Shown in pieces: positions 58,162 through 64,000 of a stretch of DNA of 64,000 nt. Source of the stretch: Linnemannia elongata. Taxonomy: Eukaryota > Mortierellomycota > Mortierellomycetes > Mortierellales > Mortierellaceae. The stretch lies in assembly GCA_036320915.1 (NCBI GenBank), contig JAXBDG010000002.1, forward strand, positions 4,058,001 to 4,122,000, given 5' to 3'. The notes under the pieces are model-generated. The model was not told the DNA's origin and searched no databases. It saw only the letters and a program-made list of their open reading frames with translations. How positions within the stretch are numbered: the first letter of the stretch is position 1; each line of letters begins with the position of its first letter. The position numbers and the translations under genes were made by a program.

Positions 58162-58968
58162 TTTTTTTTGAAGGATGAAAGGTGACGAAGGATGAGGAAG
58201 AGGGGTCTTGCAGAGAAGAATAAGTAAAAGACCTTTGGGTAGGTATGGGGAGGATGGGCGTTGGTGAAGCAGTGAAGCGAAAGGCGGTGGGAAGGAAGGA
58301 ATATGTGAAAAAAAAATGGAAAGGGGTGGGATTGGAGAAGTAGAGAGAAAAGAAGAAAAGCGGAAAGGAACAAGATGAAAAAAAAAAGCCCACCGACATG
58401 CAGTCGTCCCACAATGTCAGATTGCACTTATTGCAAATGTACCTGAATGGGTTTTCTGCCCTTGCACCGCCCCTTTTCAAACCCTGGCCAACTTTTTTCT
58501 TTCTCTCCTTTCACTCGCCATCACTCTTCTCGAACCAACACTTCATTGGTCCTTCACTTCTCAATGCATTACAGCCAGTCAACGTTTTTCCACGAGCAGC
58601 ATTCATCCACAACCAAGTTCAACTTACTTTCGGAAGGTCAAGTAGTCTGAGTGTTGGGCAGGGTGGATAGATAAAGCACAAGTTTGTTACTGATGTTAAA
58701 TAGATTTTTTCATTGGCCTCATTTGTGGTTTCTAGCAAAATGATGTTTGATATAAAAAGATGCAAACAAAATATTTTTTTATTTTTTTTTATTCGTTTCA
58801 TGAAAGAAAAAGGGAAGAAAAAAACAGGTAAAAAAGAGTGAAAAACAATCGACGCAAAAAAAAAAAATATGAATGGATATGGTATATGTACGAGACTTTT
58901 TTTTTTCTCTAAAAAAAAATGCAACATGCAAAACATACAAAACAAAATGCCCTTCTCCGTCCCCCATT
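58162..58968. other. Intergenic region between Sel1 gene D and the zinc-finger gene
   Basis: Purine- and A-rich. Plus-strand TTTATT motifs at about 58778-58791 read AATAAA on the minus strand and suit the zinc-finger gene. No gene is seen. Confidence 0.5.
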
Positions 58969-61900
58969 TTACAACACAGCAACAGCGCTAGCCACAACGG
59001 CATCATGCTCCATAGGTCCTACACTTGACCGAGGCGCACACATCTCCGTTGAAGCGGGTGGCGCAAGGGCCATCGTCTCTTCGGGTCCTTCCACCGTCGC
59101 CGTACTGTTGGAAGGCGTAGGTGTAGGTGTAGGGGTAGAAGTTGTCTGGGGTGTTGGGCTAGGAGCTGGAGAGGGATCAGTGGGTTCTGTAGGGAGAGTT
59201 GAGGGTGGCCTTTCGACGGACAGGGATGCGGACTTGTCAGACGACTGTTGTTGTTGCTCTTCGGAGGTTTGTGCCATGGAGCGTTGCTGTTGCTGTTGCA
59301 TTTGCATGTGCTCCTTCTGCTGTTGCTCTCGCTGTTGCTGTTGAAGGTGCTGTTGCTTCTGTTGCTGCTGTGCATGGAAATATGCCTGTTGCTCGCGCCC
59401 CCGCTCCTGTTGCTGCTGCTGCGGGTGTTGCTCTTTGTTGGAGGGATGCGAGAACGAGTGCGAGTGTGAATGAGAATGCGAATGCTGGTATCGTTGTTGT
59501 TGTTGTTGCTGATGTTGCTGCTGTTGTTGTTGATGTGAGAGCTGTTGCTGCATCATATGTTGCCTCTGCTGCTGCTGTTCGCCTTGACTCATCTGAGAGG
59601 AGTAACCGCCTTGCAATGGATTCTGGCGCCGATCGTCCAAACGATGCATCTGTTGTCCGGGTATAGGAGGCATCTCGAGCGATGGGGTGTGTGAATGCCC
59701 ACGGTCTTTTCGTTGATGATTCTGGAGTGGGTGCAGATGCTGGTTGTGGTGTTGCTGCTGGCCGTGATGGTTGGGGTGCATGTCAACTCTCGAGTAATCA
59801 AGCGACGGCGTCTGAGAATGACCATACTCATGTGAGCGGTAACCCGGTTGCTGCTGTTGTTGCTGCTGCTGCTGGAGATGTCTCATATCCATGCTGCCAC
59901 CACGGCCATAATCCATGGACCGGGAGTGCGAGTGTCCGAATTCCTTGGGACGAGGGACGTCACGGATGTCCATCCGTGAGAGACCGAGTGAGGCGGTGTG
60001 GGCATGGCCACGGGTCTTGTGAAGGGGTTTCATGTCGTTTGGCATGCCTGGGAAATGGAAGGGCTGTTGGGGGTTGTTCTGCATAGGCCGGTGGGGGAGG
60101 ACTTGGCTCATGTAGGTGGCAGTGACGCGTCCGTGAGATGAGGAGGAAGTAGACGAGGTAGAAGGATGCTCGCGACTGTGGACGTTTGTAGGGCTGCGGG
60201 AGTTACCAGTAGCAGAAGCGGCAGGGTGTTCAGAAGCGGCCGAAGCGGTCTCTGCCTCGGTCTTGGGTCTATCAGCGCCGTCGGTTTCCATGGGCTCAGA
60301 GCTGTTAGCCTCACGAATGGATGTGCGAGACAGGTTCTCATCCCGTCTTTGCTCCAAAGCAGCCCGCTCCTCATTCGGTGATAGCGACCGGCTTCCACCA
60401 GCCTGATCGTTCGTCAAAGAATCCTCCGCACCAACAACATCTTGAGCAGACCGAGGCCTTCCCTGCTGCTGCGACCGATACAGGTGATGACTCTGTCTCT
60501 CATCATCTCCATACATAGAAGGCTGCTCCTGGATAGTATCAAGATGCAGCATAAGTCCATCCAAATGCTTGGCATCATGCTCCCGCTGCGAGCTGATCTC
60601 CAACATCTTATAGTAATCGACCGGTGTACCGTTGTGCTTGCGCGAGTGTTCGAGAAGGGAATCGGAGCGAGCAAACTTCTTGCCACAGCCGTCCATAGTG
60701 CAGACGAAGGGCTTTTCACCGGTGTGGGTCCTCATGTGGCGGATCACCTGGTGGTGCTTGTGGAAGGGTTTTTGTTTGACGACGCAGTTCTCCCACTCGC
60801 AGGTATATTGTGACTAATTATTATAATAGAAAAAGGGGGGGGGGGGGGGGGGGGTAAAGTACAAGGGTTAGCGATGACTGACGATGGGTCGTAAAAAAAG
60901 GGTCATTGTTTACTTGTGTGTTGGTGCGTGTGTGTGTGTGCGCGCATGCGTGTGTGTATGTTTTCTGAAGTGACACGAGGGGATCAATCAAGAGAAAAAG
61001 AGAATCTTACTTTGCCGAGACCGATGTGAAATTCTTCCACGTGGCCCACGAGCCAATCCAGCGCGTTAAAGACTTGGTTGCAGTTCTTCCATAGACACGT
61101 CCATGTACTCTGTGAAGGCCCGATCATCGGTGGTGACAAAGCACGCTGTGCCGCCGCTGCTGCTGCTGCCACAGGAAGAGGTATCATGGCCCGAGAATTA
61201 GGCGCAACCATCGATCCCTCCGCCGGCGCCACCTCCTCATACGGCACATATCCATTCCCACCCCCAGCAGCAGAATCTGAATCATCGTCCGCAATATCGA
61301 CAGACATCCTGCGCTTCTTCCGGTCCGAGTTCAACTCAATCCTCGACAAGAACGACTCCTCAGGCGCGACGCCATTCTTTTTGTTCAACTGAGCATCCAA
61401 CTGATAACAGACATCTTTCAGATCCTTGTAGTTTGCGCTCCGGAGCTCATATTTCGCATGGAGTTCACTGTATTCCCGCCGGGCGCGTTCGAGTTCTGCG
61501 TTTGTGATGGAGAACTTGTATTCGAGGTCGGTGTTGTTGCGTTGGAGGGTATCGATCTTTTGACAGAGGAAGCCGTTCTTTTGGATGAGGGTTGACAGTT
61601 GGCTTGTTAGGGAGCCTTCGATCTCTGTTGGGCAGGATACAATTGCGCCATTGAAGAAGTGGGAGAGAGAAAGAACGGAGATTTTTGTGATTAGTTATGT
61701 TGCTAAGGATCAGTTTTGATTTTTCTTTTTGTCTGTCCCTTCCTTCCACGCGCTCTGTGTTACAGCTGTGTACATGTGCGCGTGTGTGTGAATGTGATTC
61801 AGTGAGATTTGGTGCGAGGTGAACATCATCAACAAGAATGAAGATGCATGTGTCTGTACAAAGGAGAGAGAGACAGAGCCAAGACAAAGTGGAGACAATA

Positions 61901-61991
61901 ATAAAAAAATAAAAATTGGCGAACCGCGGCAACCAAAACCATCATGGATATCTCCATGCTCATCCATTCCCTTCATCCTATATCTCATTCT

Positions 61992-62031
<40 letters not shown>

Positions 62032-62856
62032 CGCCTCTCCCTAGTTCCCTCCTTCCTTCCCCTTCTTCACCATCCACCTCATCGTCATACATCCAACCCA
62101 TCCATCTCTTTGACTCTCACAGGTGACCAGGATGAATTTTCCCGCCCCCCCCTTTTTTTTTGGTTGCTGTTGTTTTGTTCCTGTACATAGATATACATGC
62201 ATGTGGCCCTTCCTCCCACCCCTTCGCGCAACAATGGTGGTGGTGGTGCGTAGCTTCGGATGGATGCGTGGTCCAGAAGCGGGCTAGGCGGGTGACCGGG
62301 TCAAATGGGCTGCCTGCTACCTGCTGGCGGGATAGAAAAAAAGAAAGGGCGCCCCCCTCTCCCTCTTTTCCTTCCCTCATCCCCTCCCCTCGGCGTCCTC
62401 GTGCGCCGTCTCAGTGGGGAACACGAAGAGTAGAGAGAAGGATAAAAATAATCGGATGCAAACCTGGACCCCCCCTCCTTCCCCAAAGCAGTACACAAAC
62501 AGCCAACCAAGCAAGGACAAAAAAAAAAAAAAAAAGTCCAGGCTGTCCTCCTGTCGGGTCTGACCAACAAAAAAAAAGGTCTGTGACACGGAAGGTGTGA
62601 AAAAAAAGAAGTAACAGAAAAAAATGGAACTGCGGCGGAGTGTTTATGTCCAAGTCCAGTCTGGGCAAGGGGAAGGAGTTGGAATGGTTTGGTTACCTTT
62701 GAACTGTCTGGAGTGTGCTTCCCAGAAGCGGGCGAGCATAGTTTGCAGCTCGGTAATGGAGGTGATATCCTGTGAGTTGTTCGAGTTGTTACTGTTGTTG
62801 GGGTTGTTACTGTTGCCGTTGGGGTTGGCATCGCGGTCTCTCATTTCTTTCATCAT
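58969..62856 (-). CDS. C2H2 zinc-finger transcription factor with coiled coil and polyQ/H tail
   Basis: Exons are inferred as 62856-62697, 61624-61011 and 60813-58969, with matching phases, giving 872 residues. Residues 1-50 hold an Asn-rich stretch and a short helix. Residues about 55-140 form a coiled coil (IDTLQRNNTDLEYKFSITNA, ELERARREYSELHAKYELRS) suited to dimerisation. Three zinc fingers follow: Cys230/Cys235/His248/His253, Cys263/Cys268/His284/His288 and Cys296/Cys301/His314/His318, joined in part by the TGEKPF linker. Finger spacing, with an atypical longer second finger (CEWENCVVKQKPFHKHHQ), resembles GLI/Zap1-type tandem fingers. The remaining 550 residues are disordered with Gln and His runs, typical of activation or condensate-forming domains. 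The second intron splits finger 1 from finger 2; intron 1 is 1,072 nt. The second Met codon at 62853 could also start the protein. Target genes are unknown. Confidence 0.9.
60835..60854. repeat. Poly(G) run of 20 bases in an intron
   Basis: It lies in intron 2 of the zinc-finger gene (C run on the gene strand), about 20 bases from the acceptor at 60814. A GT-rich repeat follows at 60915-60960. Confidence 0.9.
61995..62031. repeat. Poly(T) run of 37 bases in an intron
   Basis: Lies in intron 1 of the zinc-finger gene (A run on the gene strand). Confidence 0.9.
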
Positions 62857-64000
62857 TTCTGGTGTGGTCTGTGTGTGTGTGTATGAGGGAAGGTGTGAGG
62901 AGATATAGAAAAAAAAAGGCTCGGATCTGGTCCCTTGAGAGAAAAAGATAAAGAATGAAAAATGTCCGAGAAGGGAGGAGGACTTGTTCAACTCGAGGAT
63001 ATGGCTAAACAAAGCAAAAGCAAGACAAGAGGAGAAACGAGTGCGTGTGAGTGTGGGTGAATGAAGAATGAGTATGGAGGGTGAAGGCAGAAGTCAAAGT
63101 GATCAGCTTTGGTCAATGGGCGAGAGAAGGGTGTGGCTATTACATAAGGTGAGGGAAAGTGGAATAGAAACTCAACTATCGCGCGCGAGAAGGAGGGATT
63201 ATAAAGAAAGAGGACCGAGGGAGGAGAATCGTATCCTGAAGGGAGATCGAGATATGGAGGAAAGAGAGAGAGAGAGAGGTGGGTATGTGTGAAAAAAGAT
63301 GAAGAGTGAAGTAAAAAGAAGGGAAGGAAAGGAAAGAAGAGGAAAGGAAGGGAAGAAATAAAAAAAAGGCAGAGGGAAAAGAAAAAAAGGGCGTCCGATC
63401 CCAGGCTGGCTCTGGGGGAGTAAAAAAGTACTCGAAAAAGATATGTGAGCCGGAGACGCACACTCTGGTGGGACTGTGGCAGTGGGAGCGTAGTAAAAAG
63501 AACAAGAGAAAATGGGACAATGGGACGCGGGCTGAGGAGAAGAGGGAGGTGAGGAAGGGAGAGAGAAGTGAGATCGAGGGGAAGGGGGTGAAAAGAAAAA
63601 AGAAGAAAGAGTGGACTGGATCGAGGGAGGGATGGATGCAGAATGAATGGTGTATACTGGGATGATAGGGACAAGAGACAAGGGAGAGGAACGAGATACG
63701 AGAGACGAGAATAAGGAGGGATGAAAAAAAAAGAAGAAAGAAAAGGAAAAGGGGGGCAAGGATGGGGATGCGATGATGATGGAAGAAAGTAGAATCAAGG
63801 GTGCAAGTTATGCCCAATGCCTTTTTCCTTTTTTTTCTTATGGTCGCCCCCTTGTTGAAGTCATACATCCAAAGCCGACCAAGTCAGTCGGGACACACCC
63901 CGTCGCCTCGTCGCCCTCGGATGGTCAGGCTGCCCAATGGGTCCATTCAATTTGACACCCCCCTCCCTCCAATAGGGCTTTTCGTGTTTTGAAATAGAAG
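62857..64000. other. Upstream region of the zinc-finger gene
   Basis: Purine-rich on the plus strand (pyrimidine-rich on the gene strand) from about 63000 to 63770. This produces long but meaningless minus-strand frames rich in Ser, Phe, Leu and Pro. No gene is supported. The window may end inside this promoter region. Confidence 0.5.

Noticed and set aside
63176..63868. Long minus-strand frames (about 230 codons) at the right edge
   Set aside because: Composition is almost only Ser, Phe, Leu, Pro and Ile from a pyrimidine-rich strand, with several overlapping frames. This fits a leader or promoter rather than a protein.
1..64000. tRNA and rRNA genes
   Set aside because: I scanned by eye for T-loop (GTTCGAnTC) and known rRNA motifs on both strands and found none with supporting stems. 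A covariance-model search would be decisive.

Overview
The window is nuclear DNA of a filamentous fungus, most likely an early-diverging Mucoromycota member of the Mortierella type. The evidence is intron-rich genes with GT/AG introns mostly of 67-330 nt, a GPI-type CotH-family surface protein, a Kch1-type fungal potassium channel, a Hap2/NF-YA subunit, a fungal ThrE/Prm10-type transporter, glutamine/histidine-rich regulators, a local Sel1-repeat expansion and long purine- or pyrimidine-rich intergenic regions with very long homopolymers. I see no tRNA, rRNA, CRISPR, plasmid or phage features. Exon coordinates were inferred by hand from splice consensus, reading-frame phase and family conservation.

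Left part (1-30 kb). Aspartate aminotransferase (+, 1078-2895); a secreted, probably GPI-anchored CotH-like protein (+, 5254-7219); a large Q-rich disordered protein of unknown function (-, 7716-11324); a 5.5 kb gene-poor region; the CCAAT-binding subunit Hap2/NF-YA (+, 16859-18550); a mitochondrial TPR protein (+, 20767-21943); a secreted lysyl-endopeptidase-like serine protease with bacterial-type motifs (-, 22169-24769); and a ThrE/Prm10 family membrane transporter with a long disordered N-terminus (-, 26440-29591).

Middle part (30-47.6 kb). After 5.3 kb of divergent intergenic DNA come a Kch1-like potassium channel (+, 34893-37328); a secreted precursor whose Lys-Arg-bounded, histidine-rich, one-cysteine repeats look like kexin-processed peptides (+, 38075-39343); ribosomal protein eL14 with two unusually long introns (+, 39773-41544); an ankyrin/zinc-ribbon/Nudix NADH pyrophosphatase with a peroxisomal C-terminus (+, 42234-44488); and a cation diffusion facilitator with two DxxxD metal sites, the manganese-type signature (+, 45224-47545).

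Right part (47.6-64 kb). This is an accessory region. Four paralogous Sel1-repeat genes lie in tandem on the minus strand. They share an uncharacterised N-terminal module and a phase-2 intron at the same place. A tandem segmental duplication copied the 3' half of the cation transporter together with its convergent Sel1 neighbour, giving a headless transporter copy (51098-51836). Two of the four Sel1 genes are disabled: one by a 1-nt frameshift, the other by two in-frame stops and a frame-shifting deletion. One of those stops overlaps a phase-compatible splice donor. A three-finger C2H2 transcription factor with a coiled coil and polyQ/H tail closes the window (-, 58969-62856).

The most interesting items are the repeat-peptide precursor, the Sel1 birth-and-death cluster with its shared N-terminal module, the bacterial-like protease, and a possible kissing-hairpin element at 15541-15618.
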